Below are positions 13,374-26,444 of a stretch of 64,000 nucleotides of DNA, one piece after another. The notes beneath the pieces were generated by a model. It was not told the DNA's origin and did no database searches. It was given only the letters and a program-made list of their open reading frames with translations. Made by a program: the position numbers and the translations under genes. Origin of the DNA: Poecilobothrus nobilitatus (taxonomy: Eukaryota > Arthropoda > Insecta > Diptera > Dolichopodidae); contig OX352772.1 of the NCBI GenBank assembly GCA_947095535.1, positions 47,449,445 to 47,513,444 of the forward strand, written 5' to 3'. Position 1 is the first letter of the stretch, and every line of letters begins with the position of its first letter.

Positions 13374-16300
13374 TCGCTAACCTTAACATTTTCTTGTTCT
13401 TAAAGTACATTAGTACTAATAGACTTGTACCTTATTGTTTGATTAGAAAAGAGATTTGGTGTTTAGTTCCTCAAACTCATAGTGGGTTCGTACAGGTTTC
13501 ACTTCTCTATATAGGTAGTGTCTTTCGATAATTTTCACCTACCCTAGCACAAAAAAAAATACAATGTTCAAATAAACCATTTTTTATTTCTTTTAAAAAT
13601 ACCTACCTTGTTATTTCAAATTGTAACAGAACATTTATTTTAAGCTTTTGAAAGATCTTTAAAAAAACAAACTGTTATTAATAAATTGTCAAAAAAGAAA
13701 GAGTTAATTTACTACTTAGGTAAGCAATAAAATTCTAACACTTAAAAATAATAATTCAAACTCTATAAGGAAATATTTTCTAGGACAACGCTTAAAAATA
13801 AACGTTATAAAAGAACCTCATAATATAAACACACCTCAGTTCAATAAATATCTAACAAATTCATTAATTTTGTTAGCCATTTTTGGTATCTATAATATTT
13901 AAATATCTATAAATTAAACTAAGATCTATAATTATATATGTACATATACATATGTAAAATTATATGTAAAAATAAAAAAATTAAAATTGTTCTTAAAACA
14001 TACATACATAATATGTATTTAGAAATGTTGACCTGCATTAATAAAAATCGATTAATTTATTGATTTATCGTATATTATTTAGTTTTCTGAATATTATTAT
14101 TTTTTATTTTGTAGTTTAAATAACAGCAATTCCAAAAATAACTGTTAAATAATATAAATTTATTATTCGTTCATCAAAATGTACAGTAGCTTACAAAATT
14201 GTTTATATCTATTAAAGAAAGATCATTTGATTTTTCTTCAACAACATTTTATTTTAACCCTTCATATACTGACAATAGTCTTTGAGACGAAATAAAAATT
14301 TTACTTTGAAATATGTAATTCTTATTTGCTACTTCACCTTCAATTTAATTTTATGCGTCAATATTAATATACCATTAAGACATATGTATAGGGACTGGGG
14401 AGTTGTTGTAAAATTATTTAAGTTCAAAGTTTTTTTATAATAGCTGTGGAATGAAGTATACACGTATATACCATAAATTATTATTTATTTCAAATTAATT
14501 AATAATTTTGTGGTTGTATTCCACTTTAAAAATGATTTCGCTACACAGGCGCGTGCTACTATGTTATTTGATTAAATTAAATTCTGGTTTTCTTAAAGGT
14601 TAAAGTACAAATAGTATAATTTTTTTAATAAATTAAATATAATATTTCAATAATTTACTTTAAAAAATGGTTATCAAAGACTCAAACCATACTTACATTT
14701 AAATAAATTCATTTGACATATAATAAATGTCAATAATTCTTATTTAAATGAATTTTATCAAAGTTGATTAATAAAGAGAAAATTCTTATAATTTTCTTGA
14801 ATTTTTTTGAAAACGAGCATGTTAAACAGTTTAAACAAAAATATGTACTTGAAGAAAACGGAAGTAAACAACACAAAGTCAACCTAATAATTTAGAAGAA
14901 AACTTAAGTAACATTTTTAATATCAAATGCTCATATTATGTTCAAAGCGATATTAAAACAAAATAATAGCAAATGCTATTGTTATTCACTTTTATCAATT
15001 TTTTTATGATATTTTACAACAAATTCCAAAATTACAATATGATGGTAATAAATTCATATTGGCGCACCTCTTTAAGCTATTTGTTCTCAAATTCTTTTTG
15101 ATTTGTTTTCTTTCACTGATTATCATTTACGATTCTATTACTTCAAAAATATAATTAGTAATTCCTCATCGTATCGAATCGATTTAAAAAAAAAAAAATT
15201 TGAAAATACCATTTTTAATTTAATTTTAATACAATTTTTACATTTAAGTTTAAATGAAGATTAAAATATTAAATGCACTCGCTCTTTAATACAACTTACA
15301 TGTATAGTTGTACTCAATTTCAATGTATAAAATACTATAGAAAAACAAAACTTTATTGTTTAAAATTGAAATTAACCGAATAATATTTTTTTAATGAAAT
15401 ATTTTGTCGGTCACTGTAAATTAAGTTTATATATTATTATGTAAATGTATGACCAATTCTTTTCTTTTCGGAATTCGAAATTAAAATGCTTTGAACTAGA
15501 CTGATAAGTCAATGCACTTTTTGTTTTATTTACAAACATTTATAACATTATATGTACATACATATGTATGTACATTATAAAAAATAACTCTTTGTTTAAC
15601 AAAAATATGGATTAACCTACAAGTATTACAGTAACATTTAAAACAATGATAATAAAAATAAATGAAAAAAGAAATAAAAAAAGATGACAAAAATAAATAT
15701 TTTTTTTTTTTTTCACTTACATAATCCGTAAGACATGAAACACTTTACCTGTCAAGAAATTCAATATTACCTAATATCAACATTCAATTAAAAAACAAAT
15801 TGCAATGAAACATAAAAAATAATACAACATCAATAATACAAACAACAGGTTAAATAGTTAAAGTGAACGGAAGTAAACAACATATAGTCAACCTAAATGT
15901 TTTTTCTTTTTTTTTTGTTCATTTACATGCACGTATTTACATAAACGATTGTACATAATATATTCGTATATTATATTATGTTATATTTATATGTAAATAT
16001 AAAAGTACATAGAAATTAAATGTGTACTTTTTATATAATGTAAATATGTAATTTTTTAAACATGTTTTAAAATATTTCATAAAAAATTTAAAGTGACCAT
16101 ACTGACATAATTATGTTGATTACATATTAAAAATATCTATAAACGAATTTAAAATACTGATTATTTCTATTTGTCCAATTTTAAAGAAAAAGTCCGCATA
16201 ATTATACCTTATTTTTTATAAACTAATTAAAATAGGCAATTTTGAAATGTTTTTTTTTTTTTGTTGCCTTCTGATTATTCACTTGGAGAACATAGAGTTT

Positions 16301-18790
16301 CTATAAATCATCTTTAATTCTCTCTGTCTTGCGCTGGTCTGTTAATTTTCAGTTCTGTTATATCTCACCTTGAATGCAACTTCTTCAAGTTACTTTAGGA
16401 CTTCCCACCTTTCTACTACCTTAAGGATTCGAGTACACTACCTTTTTTTGCCGCTAATGTTGTTGTGTACGTGTGAGAATATGAACGATTTATTTTCACA
16501 ATTTTCTTCGAATTTGTATTTTGAGTTTTTTGATAGGTTCTTGATTGTTTAATACCAATAATTCATCGTTTAATATTCTTCTCGACTATAATATTCGTAG
16601 AACTCATAGAAGATAAAAAATTTAAAATTTAAAATCTCTAAAATCCTATCTATATCCCATTTCAGATACTGTCTATATTACCTCTTGATAAATTAATTAT
16701 ACAATGTTTTTTAGTAACATTAAAACAGGTATTTTGGAAATACAATATACATGGAAATTAAAAAAAAAAAATTCATGAATCTTCTGAAATCTTATGGAAT
16801 CCAAAGTTATATACAATACATACATACAAGATGAAGTTCCTGAAATTCCATGTATCCTTTTCTAAAAACTAAAATAGAGAATTTAAAATGTAAAAGAATC
16901 AGATTTATAATTTAAAATAAAAAGCAAGCAAAGAATATATTGTGTATTAATCCTATTTATATGTAATCGAATAAAAACTAATTTCCACAACTCATAAAAC
17001 ATTAAGATGATACTTTTAAACTTTTTAGGTAACTCAGTAACTCAGAAAGAAACTTTAAAATATAGGTAAAAATTTGGATTACTCCAAATTGGATTTTGAC
17101 CTAAAAGGCTAAAAACAAATCTATTTATTTAAGTTGTATGAAGTTGTATAAAGAGTTTGAAGTCAGACCACCTTTTAACTTTTACTCTGTCATAATTAAA
17201 CGATCAGGGTCAATATAACCCACTGATCCACTTGATCAAAGTTCTAAAAAACATTTACGTTTACAAGATTTTTAATCAAGACAATAAATTTCAAAATGTA
17301 CAGCATTCAATGAATTTAAATAAAAATGTACAGCATCTGAAAATAAATAAATATCGTTGGTCACCAAAATGAATGTTGTAAGAACCAAATTCGGGAAGAA
17401 TAAAGTTAAAAAAAAGAAGTATAATTTTTTTTTTTATATTTATTTAAATTTTTTTTTTTTTTTTTTACTGTCATATTATTGAGAAACAAACTAAAAGTTT
17501 ACAAATTAAATTCCAATGTTGTTTTGTTTTTCTTTTCTATTTTAAATTTTCATTTCAATTCGGTTCCATTTAATATTGATGACATTTTTCTTTTGTTGTT
17601 TTTTCTGTTTTTGTTTCCTGCCAATCCTACAAGTTTAACATAATTTTTTTTTTTTTGTTGAATTCAATTCTTTACATTTCTACTACTGAAACAGTGTTTC
17701 TATTATTCTTTTTGTTTTTTTTTATTTTTGTTCTGTTTTTAACGTTGTTATTGTTGTAAATTAGATAACAGTTTTATTTCTAAAAATGTCGACTTGTCGG
17801 TGTTTTGTCAATTAAAAAAAGAAAAAACGAAAAATGAAAAATAAAACAAAATTTTACTAATATTAATGCTAGTTACTCGGTACCTATAGTAGTGTTTGTA
17901 TAATTACTACAGTAATTTCGTTGCTATCAATTCACTATACGAGATTATGTTGTATACTATACCTACTATGCAATATTCTATTACTACTTCTAGTACTAAT
18001 GTTACAGCTACTAATAGTGCTGTTATGTCTTTAGTTTATTTTAGTTATTTATTTTTAAAATTTTTATTTTTATTTTTGGATCAGTCCAAGTCTGGTTAAA
18101 ATCGAACAATTTAATAATAAAAACAAAAAAAAAAGAAAAAAACAAAAATGGAAATAAAAACTCTGGTATGTAACTTATAGGATGATGACATTTGAATTGA
18201 GAGTAACCAAAGTTATAGAATTTAGTAAGTATCTGTTTTTATAGGGAGCACAAAACTATCTTGAAAAAATGCAATCCTGAATTTTTAATTTTTAAAATTT
18301 TTTTTAAGATAAAATCTTAAATGAAAAAATCTATATATTATATTTAAACTTTTGAAAGAAAATATTTATTTCAAGATTTTTGAAAAATTGATGTTATTTT
18401 TTTTGTCAATATTTTGTTTAGTCTAGGTTTTTGGAGCGGTAGCCTGTACTGTTTGTTGACCTATACAGTTTTCTATGTAAAAATTACAGTTATTTTATAA
18501 AAACTGTGAAAAATATCAATATTTTTCGTATTTAAAGCCTTGTAACTTTTCAGCTATGAAAAATAATTAAAAGTTGCAATATTAGTATGAAAGCCCATAA
18601 CTTCAGCTATTTAGTCGACACTTAAACGAACGTTCTATATTATACGGGAGCAAAGATGTTGTTACTGCTTTAAAAAATTACTTTGAAGGCCGTTATTTTG
18701 GAAACCCTTAGAAATAGACGCCCCCTCCAAAATAATTTTTTGCTTGTTATGAACTTTTCTATCACCTTTACTCTTCTTGATCATTGAGTT

Positions 18791-18795
<5 letters not shown>
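13374..18795. other. AT-rich non-coding stretch
   Basis: No supported gene or complete element. There are many A/T homopolymers, and a 24-bp perfect palindrome (ATGTACATACAT and its complement) at 15552-15575. Frames near 16370 and 17896 are short and lack codon structure or domains. Confidence 0.5.

Positions 18796-18825
<30 letters not shown>
18796..18825. repeat. (TA)n microsatellite
   Basis: About 30 bp of uninterrupted alternating TA lies in AT-rich non-coding DNA. Confidence 0.9.
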
Positions 18826-18826
<1 letters not shown>

Positions 18827-19667
18827 CAAGAAGTAATTGGTACGATTTGATAGGTTGTTAAAAACTAAAGATTATTCTTTTAGAACATGTATAAATACTA
18901 TAGCTTTCGAAATTAAATATTAATCGGCATCTACATATATATGTTTGGCTTTTGTTTTCTCAAAATTTTATTTCATAAAAATTTTCTTTTCGATATTTTT
19001 TTTTCCATATTTAGTCCCAAGAAAATTTTGGCTTTTAAGTGACTTTTTTTTAAGATATTTATAGCCTTTTTCTACATTGTTTTTTTAAACTTCTGGGGTG
19101 ATTACTTGTTATCGAATACGTTTACGTTTTTAAATGTTACAGAATGTAATCAATGCAATACGTAGTTAAAGTTTACACAATTGAGTGATTCTAAATTCTT
19201 GGATGTATACATCCATATACGTATATTTATGCATATTTATACCAGATTTTCATGTATATTTTGTACATTGAGTGAATTAAAAAAAAAACGCACCATTATC
19301 AATTGTTTAGAATTGTATTTTTTGTTTTGCTTTCAAAAATACATACAGAAATGCTTTTACAAATTTTTTGTGAAATTCTTGTCTACACATTCAAAGCATA
19401 TCGATTTTTAATTTAACTTAATACCTGTGCTACATTTTTTCTTTAAAATTAAATATTGTGGAATTTATTTAACAAGAACCTCAAAAACATAATTTTGAAG
19501 TGAAGTAATTTGAAGTAAAATAAAGATCGCTGATAAAGATGAAATGGTTTAAAACTTTTTCTAATTTTTAAATCTAAATGCAAAACACCTGGCAGAATCA
19601 ATATTGCATAGCCTCAAAATAAGAATGTAATGTTAGATTGTTAATTGTATGATAAAGTTACTTAAAA

Positions 19668-20068
19668 AGGAAGATGGGAATCTTCTAAAGACACCAAGAA
19701 CTCCCTCTAGGTAGTGTTAGATTCTTATTGACCTAACCCATTTCCCCCTTTACCAATATAATGGGATAAACTCCCTATATTGGCTAAGGGGTAGGGATAA
19801 GAAAGAATAGGGCAAGAATGCAGGGGTAGGGATAGGAATGAATAGGACATTGAATTTGGAGTGGGACTTGTAAGGGAACAATGAAACCGCCTATTATTAT
19901 TTATATTTTTGTTAACAGTGACATCAGTTGCTAACATAGCCATCAACAGGTACAATATGCAGTAGTATATAACACCTTCATTTATGAAGTAATAATTGAA
20001 GACAAACCCACTGTCACTGTAGCAACTATTATTATTGGCATTAGTTATTAATATTATTATTATTATAC
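19668..20068 (+). repeat. Dispersed repeat family T (TTA tail), copy 1
   Basis: This unit of about 400 bp has an AATCTTCTAAAGACACCAAGA head, a purine-rich middle (GGGGTAGGGATA), CCGCCTATTATTATT, CATCAACAGGTACA and a tail of TTATTAATATTATTATTATTA. The same order occurs at 40715-41095, truncated at 48460-48655, and inverted at 49556-49915. No Pol III boxes or terminal inverted repeats were seen. The (TTA)n tail suggests target-primed retroposition, but the class is unresolved. Confidence 0.7.
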
Positions 20069-20898
20069 TATAAGATCCAAGACATTAAAGACTACGAAAT
20101 CTTCAATAAATTTATTAATTCTTCTTTTTTGTTAGGAGTAATTAAATCTATTGAATGTTTTTATTTATATTTGAACATTTTTGTTTCTTGTTTTAATAAA
20201 AATTTTTGAATAATTATAATTTTATAACTGGCACTCGCCAATCTTACCTTTAAATCTGATTGATTCTATATTATAGAAAATAACTTTTAATTATTTAGAA
20301 AGAAAATGAGATTTGCTTTCAGATGCAATTTTTCTTTTCATAATTAAACCATTGCTAAAAATAGCACGAGTCATATTTAAATGAATAATTACATCTACTT
20401 ACTTGTATTGCATGGATAAATGTAATGAAAAACTTTAAAGAAGACATGAAATCAATTTTTTATTCAAGGGACGTCAAATTAATCAATGTAAAAAAAAACA
20501 AATTAGATATTTATCTGATGAATTTTAGATCATCATTTATTGCAGTACATTTTAAAGATAAACTTTAATTATATTTTAGAGATCCTCCTTTCTTTAAACC
20601 TTTAATTTAAATAAATTAAAAAAAAAAAACAATTCAATTGACTTTTTATAATATAAGTATTCAGTTTTTTTAATTTAAAAAATATAAAATCTTTCAAGAA
20701 AAAATTAAATCAATTTGTATAATTTTTACTTAACTATTTTGTCCCTTCTTTTCGTTTTTTATATTAAGCAGTTAACAATTACAAAAAAGGTAAATAAACT
20801 AGATAATAGGTGGGTACCTTATTATATAAAAATAATTTGTATATATGAATAACAATCATTTTACAAAAGTAAAAAGGAAATCTTTTTTTTTTTTTTTC

Positions 20899-21850
20899 CT
20901 TGCGACTCCAATGAGGAGTATAGGGCATCCACTAAGTCATTTATTATTCATATTTGACTAAGCTTTAGTTTCGTGAATCACTAATTTTACTAAGCCGTTG
21001 ATTACTCGGCTGTAGTTATTGTACAAGACTAGGCGTTTCTTTAGTTCTACGCCATCTATTATTTCCATCGGGAAAATAACAGATTTTTCGGAACCGAGCA
21101 CTTGACAGAAACTCTTTATCGAAAGGTAATATATCATATATATTTACTAAGACTTATATGTAAATATAAAGAGTGGCACTAATAACAAATTTATTTAAAA
21201 AGTTTTTTTTAGTGTTTTTAAATCATTTTTTTGAGATTTTAGAATTGCAATAAAATCATTTATATTCAGCAATTTTATACAACAGCTCATTTATTTTTAT
21301 TTTATTACCATTATGCTAATTATATATTATAAGAAAAACCTATATATTTTTTTTAAATCTATATATAACTCCAATCCAAGAACTTTTGAATAAAAAACTG
21401 GTGTTTTAACCACTACACCATTGACTGGATAATATTTAGCAATTATATTAGTTATCGAAAACTAGTATAATATGCCTATTGAATTTAAATTTACTTTCGG
21501 TAGTCAGAAAGCATCAACAATTTAACGTAGGAAACTTTTACAAATCAAGTATATCTTTTACCTCAAAGGACTATTAAATACCAATATAACATCTTATAAA
21601 TGTAACTTAACGCACTAAGACTCAAAAAAAAAAAAAAATGTACAATTATGTATCATATTTTATATTTTTTTTATTTTTTCTTCTTTCCCCTGCTATATAA
21701 GGAGCTTAGACCATCCACTAAGTCATTTATTATTCATACATGACTAAGCTTCAATTTTTGAAATCTTTAGTTTCACTAAGCTTCACCTATAGCTATTGAA
21801 CTCTTACACGCAATATTTTTATGTGTGCGCCATCTATTACCAAAATTTAT
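20899..21850 (+). repeat. Direct-repeat pair (20899-21075 and 21683-21850)
   Basis: Two copies of about 170 bp lie about 785 bp apart in the same orientation. Both contain a GAGGAGTATAG or GGAGCTTAGA opening, ATCCACTAAGTCATTTATTATTCATA, TGACTAAGCTT, and a GCCATCTATTA closing. Each follows a long T-rich run. The copies have diverged. They may be termini or halves of one older element; no function is visible. Confidence 0.65.
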
Positions 21851-22266
21851 ATATATCATATAAAATGACAAAATGTGTGAAAATGTAAATGATTTCCTTA
21901 ATTTTTATAATCAATAATTATAGAATCACAAGAAAATATTTAATATTTCATATGTAAGAACTGTTCTGCACTCCTACAGTTAATTTTGTATTTTCAACCA
22001 AATTGACGAAAGAATAACCTTGTTAACTTAAGTAATTTTTAATTTGGCATATTGATATATAATTTTTGACATATTAAAATGTATTTTTCAAAACTTATCT
22101 TTGGAAATTTCCAAAAGTTAAAAAACTTGAGGGCTCCATAAATCAAAATGATAAAGTATAAGAACACTTATTTGAAAATGATCAAACTTATAGATAAATT
22201 AAACTTTTCACATTTTTTTAAGTATAATATTTTATTCCATTAAAATATTAGCGCCTTATTTTAGTT

Positions 22267-23055
22267 ATATTTAATGTATGCCTATATACTAATTAAAAAG
22301 AGTCCTAGTTATAATACAAACTTTTAGTTTGTTTATAATTTTAAGTAAGTTTATAATTTTTTACTTTTTAGTTTTTCTTTTACAATTGAATCAGTTTTAA
22401 TCCAATTACATACATCAAAATATGATATCACCGTAAATTTAAGACTTTTAAAAAAAACAACACCACAATTTACCACAATTCTTAAGTCTTCAATCTTCAT
22501 TTTGCTGTATACAATCTTCAGTCTTTAGTCTTCAATCCTTAGACTCCAGTATTTAGTGTTTTTAATCTTCATTCTTCAATATTTCGTTTTTAGTCTTTAG
22601 TCTTCAATCTTGAGTCTTCAGTATTCAATCTTCAGTGTTCAGTTTTTATTCCTTCAGTCTTCAGTCTTCAGTTTTCACAATTCAGTCTTCAGTCTTTATT
22701 GCACTATTACTGTCTTTATTTACAGAGAGTTTCTAGTTGATGTCTTTGTAAATTATTTTATAACACCGAATCGATTTGTAATTTTTTCAACAAACAACTT
22801 TTTTAAAAACTCAGCTTTATCTTACAAAAGAAATTATATACATTTTAGACGACATTTTAAGTAGGTCTATTTAATATATGTCTATATACTAATTAAAACG
22901 ATCCCTTGTTATTCAAATACAAATTTTGTACTCTATTAAATTTAAAATTATATTTAAAACAGAAAATGTTTTTACTTTTTAGTATTTCTTTTACAATCTT
23001 TAATGCAATTATATGAAAATATGATATCAACCTAAATTTAAGACTTTTTCAAAAA
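22267..23055 (+). repeat. 600-bp unit with flanking direct repeats and heptamer array
   Basis: Direct repeats of about 190 bp (22267-22455 and 22868-23055) lie 600 bp apart and share CTATATACTAATTAAAA and AATATGATATCA. Between them, 22484-22700 is a degenerate array of CAGTCTT heptamers. This is followed by a conserved tail (TTTATTTACAGAGAGTTTCTAGTT..CAACAAACA) at 22700-22860. The heptamer array and tail recur at 34145-34645. The apparent 84-codon frame at 22610 is only the array read as protein. Confidence 0.7.
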
Positions 23056-23872
23056 AAAAAAAAACCAAAAATTTATATTTTCTTTAAATAATATTTTTCA
23101 TATAAATTATTTTTTCCTTTTATGGGCTTATTTTTTTCTGATTTATTCAGAAAATTATATGTACTTAAAAAATTTTGTATTTAAATGCAGAAGAAAAAAA
23201 TTCTTTGTGCGTATACTTTAAGCGTTTTATGACCCTAATTCGAAGTTATTATACAAAGTATAGAAAACAATCAAATCTAATAATGAACAAAACAAAATGA
23301 AAAGAAAAGAAAATTTTTTTTTTTTTTACTAACAATCATTTGTACCTATTTATTTTTCCTTTATTTTTTTATTGTTTTTTTTTTTATTTTTCAATAATTT
23401 ATCATTGAAATTATTTTTATAAGTATAGATTTTATATATATATGTATATAGTTGAACCTATCTTAACTTAAATGTTAACAATTAAATTTAAACCAACCCA
23501 TCCAATGTCCCAATTCCATATAATGTTATTAACATTAACCTCTTTATCTAATTATCTTTATTCTGTTTCATTTCTATTTCACACCTTTTAAATATTATAC
23601 CATTTCAAACAAAAAAAAAAAACAAAAAAAAAAATAAATGAATCAACCATCAACTTAATAAATAAAAATTGAAGAAGAAACTATATACAATATAAAATTC
23701 GATGTCTCTTTTAATCTTTACTTGCGCCACGGTATTACTAAAACCTACCTTTGTAAAGGTATATGTAAATAATTCTCTTATACTAATAATACTCCTGTTG
23801 CTACAAAATAAATCTTTATGATTCCTTAATGGGATTATATTTTTTATTTCATTATTTACTCACTAAATACTA

Positions 23873-25466
23873 CAGTGCTGGAAATTAATATAATCTCAAT
23901 GCTTTTTAGCACATTTCCAAAAAAAATTTTTTTAAAAATGTACCTATTTTTTTCACTCTGTCCGTCCGTCTGTCGTTCTGTTTACAAAACTTCTACACCG
24001 TTAAAGCTAAAGAAAAACAATTTTAAGCGTGGGTAGGTGACATAAAAAATTAATATTGTAGAACAATTTTTTCATGTAGTCCCATCCATCAGAAAACTAC
24101 AGCCCATCAAACTTTGAAAAAGCTCTATTTTTAAATGCGTATATTTCATGTTCCGTGTAACATTTTTTCAATTAAAATACGCCTTTCGACAGAAATTTTC
24201 TTTACCTTTGTAAATCAATATCAAAATTATACAATTATTTTAAATTTAGTATTTAAATTTACCGTTATGTGAAAACCAAATTTTACATGATTTTTCCACC
24301 TTCATAACTACGGCGCGCCTTTAGATAGGAACTTGAAATGTTGAGGCAAGAAAGAACTTTTAGAATTAGTTTAAGTTTCCTTAGAAAATTGTTTTGGATT
24401 CCCCTGTTTATTAGCTATATTAGAGCTCAAAAATAGAAAATTTACACATTTTTCTTCGGCAAGATAAAAAAATTAAAGCTCCAGTAATATATTTTTATGT
24501 GTGTTAATGGTTTCTATTATGGTTTCTAACCCTATAAAATTGGTTCCAGAGTGACAGCCCTCCAAAATTACAAAAAAACTCTATTTTCAGATGTATATAT
24601 CTCAGGCTCTGCGTAGTAGTTTTACAATCTAAAAACACTAGGAAACCGAAAATTTTCTTACCTCTATAAAACAATATCAAGATTATGCAATATTATGTAA
24701 TTTACTATTTAAATTTACCGTTATGTAAAAACCAAACTTTGCATGATATTTCTTTTTTCGGTACGCATGATATTTCTTTTTTCGGTTCGGTACGGTTCGG
24801 AACTCTGGTACGCTTTTAGGAACTAGAATTAGAATTCTTATAAGTTTTCTCAGAAAATTTTTTTGTACCACCCCCTTTTTTGAGACCTATTAGGGCTCAA
24901 AAATTGAAAATCTTCTATTTTTAAACACTTGAAACTTAGGCACCTGTATAAATTTTCCTTCGGCAAGATATAAAAATTAAAGCTCTAGTAATATATTTTT
25001 AAGTGAATTAACGGTTTTTCTTTGTTATATAGGGTTTCGGTTTTACAGCCCCTCAAAATTGCAAAAAAAGCCAATTTTAACATTTTTCCTTATATAAATT
25101 TCTGCAATTTTGGTGCAAGTCACAATTTTAAACAGTTTTTATTATCTTTTGGAAATGTGCGTTTTTAAAAACCGTTGATTTACATTCTGTCTTGTTTTCT
25201 TCATATGTTAAGTGTTAGCGTACTTATTTGAAAGGCTGTACTTGTTTTGATTATGTGTTAGCAGATGTTTTAATATTTTATTAAATTTTGACAAGTCCAT
25301 TGACTGTTATTTTATAGTATTATTTTGGTAGGTAAAAAAATTTAGTTTTCTGGTGAGTTTTATTGCAAATTTTTGGAAACCAATATAAGAACGCCTTTTT
25401 TAACACCATAAAAAAGAATGCCTCGCGGTCCTTTGTTATGTGAGATTATTTTAATTTCCCGCACTG
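23873..25466. mobile_element. Non-autonomous TIR element, Tc1/mariner-like, with internal tandem duplication
   Basis: The left end TACAGTGCTGGAAATTAA (from 23871) and the right end (25441-25468) are inverted repeats that match at 26 of 28 bases. Each is bounded by TA, as expected for Tc1/mariner transposases. The 1.59-kb interior has no transposase frame. Instead it holds two diverged copies of a unit of about 460-475 bp: ACCGTTATGT occurs near 24260 and 24717, and AG(A/G)GCTCAAAAAT near 24422 and 24893. Related solo units lie at 12590, 38940 and 47395. It must have been moved by a transposase encoded elsewhere. Confidence 0.75.
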
Positions 25467-26071
25467 TATATAATATGTAAATACAAAACAACACTGCGCT
25501 TAATATTACACTCCATTTTTTTCTTTTTTTTTTTCTGAACTTTTCACTTTTTTGTGCTATTTTACAAATAATCGGATTTTATTTGTAAGAAATATCAAAA
25601 AAGAACAAAAAAAAATGATAAAATTAAAAAATACGAAAAAAAAAATGGTTAAAAATAAAAAAATTTTGTAATCTTTATTGATTTAAATGAATTTCACTTA
25701 ATTAAATTGCCATTAATTAATTTTTTTTTTGCATTTGAGTCATTCGCTAAATGTTTTGAGTTAATTTTGTTAATGAATATCTCAAGGTGAGAAAGTTCTG
25801 AAGCGATAGGAACGCGCATATATATATTTATATTACCTATGTATGTATATATCTCTATTAATTTAAATGGATTTTTTTTTTTCTAAACTTAGAACTTATA
25901 GGCGGCGGTCAATGATTATTTTTTTAATTGATTTAAAAAAAAAAAAAAAAATTCATTGAATTAAAAAAGTCTCAATGAAATTTTTTTGTATTGTTAATTT
26001 CACTAAGGTATAAAACAAAAAAAATTGTGTGAAAGGATAAAAAATTATCGGATAAGTGAACAAAATATAAC
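25467..26071. other. AT-rich spacer between two transposons
   Basis: Only A/T-rich low-complexity DNA was seen. The ancestral target of the errantivirus lies at its right edge, where the sequence reads ATAAC-CGCG before the LTR. Confidence 0.6.
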
Positions 26072-26075
26072 CGCG
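26072..26075. repeat. Target-site duplication CGCG (left)
   Basis: CGCG directly before the LTR is repeated at 33600-33603 directly after the other LTR. The reconstructed empty site contains CGCGCG, which fits the alternating YRYRYR target preference known for gypsy-type integrases. Confidence 0.85.
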
Positions 26076-26444
26076 ACTTATAAGTTTCGTTTTTACATTA
26101 ATAAAAAAAAACAAACTTTATTTTTAAATATTCTTTAATTTGACTTTACTGGTTACAGGTATGATAATAATAATTACTTTCAGAATAAAATATTACAGGT
26201 ATTTATAGTTAAAAGGATGCATTGTCAGCGAAACATATATTATGTTAAAGAAATTTGGATAATTAATATTTAAAGTTTCCCAATTGTTATTAACTAATTT
26301 AATTCTGCTGACATTGCGTCTGAACAAAAAGGTGAACAACATATGAAATTTAGTTTACATAAAAATAAATGTTAATTATACAATATTAAGTTAAATTATA
26401 TGTTAAGTTAAGTTATGGTTATATATTAGGATGATCATATAACT
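26076..26444 (-). repeat. 3' LTR
   Basis: On the - strand it starts AGTTATATGATC and ends ACTTATAAGT. A TATA box (TATAAATA, complement at about 26200-26207) and an AATAAA polyadenylation signal (complement 26117-26122) are in the usual U3 and R positions. The only difference from the 5' LTR is T at 26098 against A at 33253. The env stop codon lies inside its first ten bases. Confidence 0.95.

Noticed and set aside
13159..13531. Two overlapping frames, one on each strand
   Set aside because: They read through the family A SINE and its flank; no protein is implied.
13705..13725. TAG/GTAAGC as a third ratchet site
   Set aside because: The upstream sequence is not pyrimidine-rich and the donor +6 base is off consensus.
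22610..22864. 84-codon Ser/Phe/Val-rich frame
   Set aside because: It is the heptamer array and its tail translated; the periodic residues come from the repeat.
26146..26162. CAGGTATG splice-site-like sequence
   Set aside because: It lies in the LTR (and again in the other LTR), antisense to the element, and has no pyrimidine tract.
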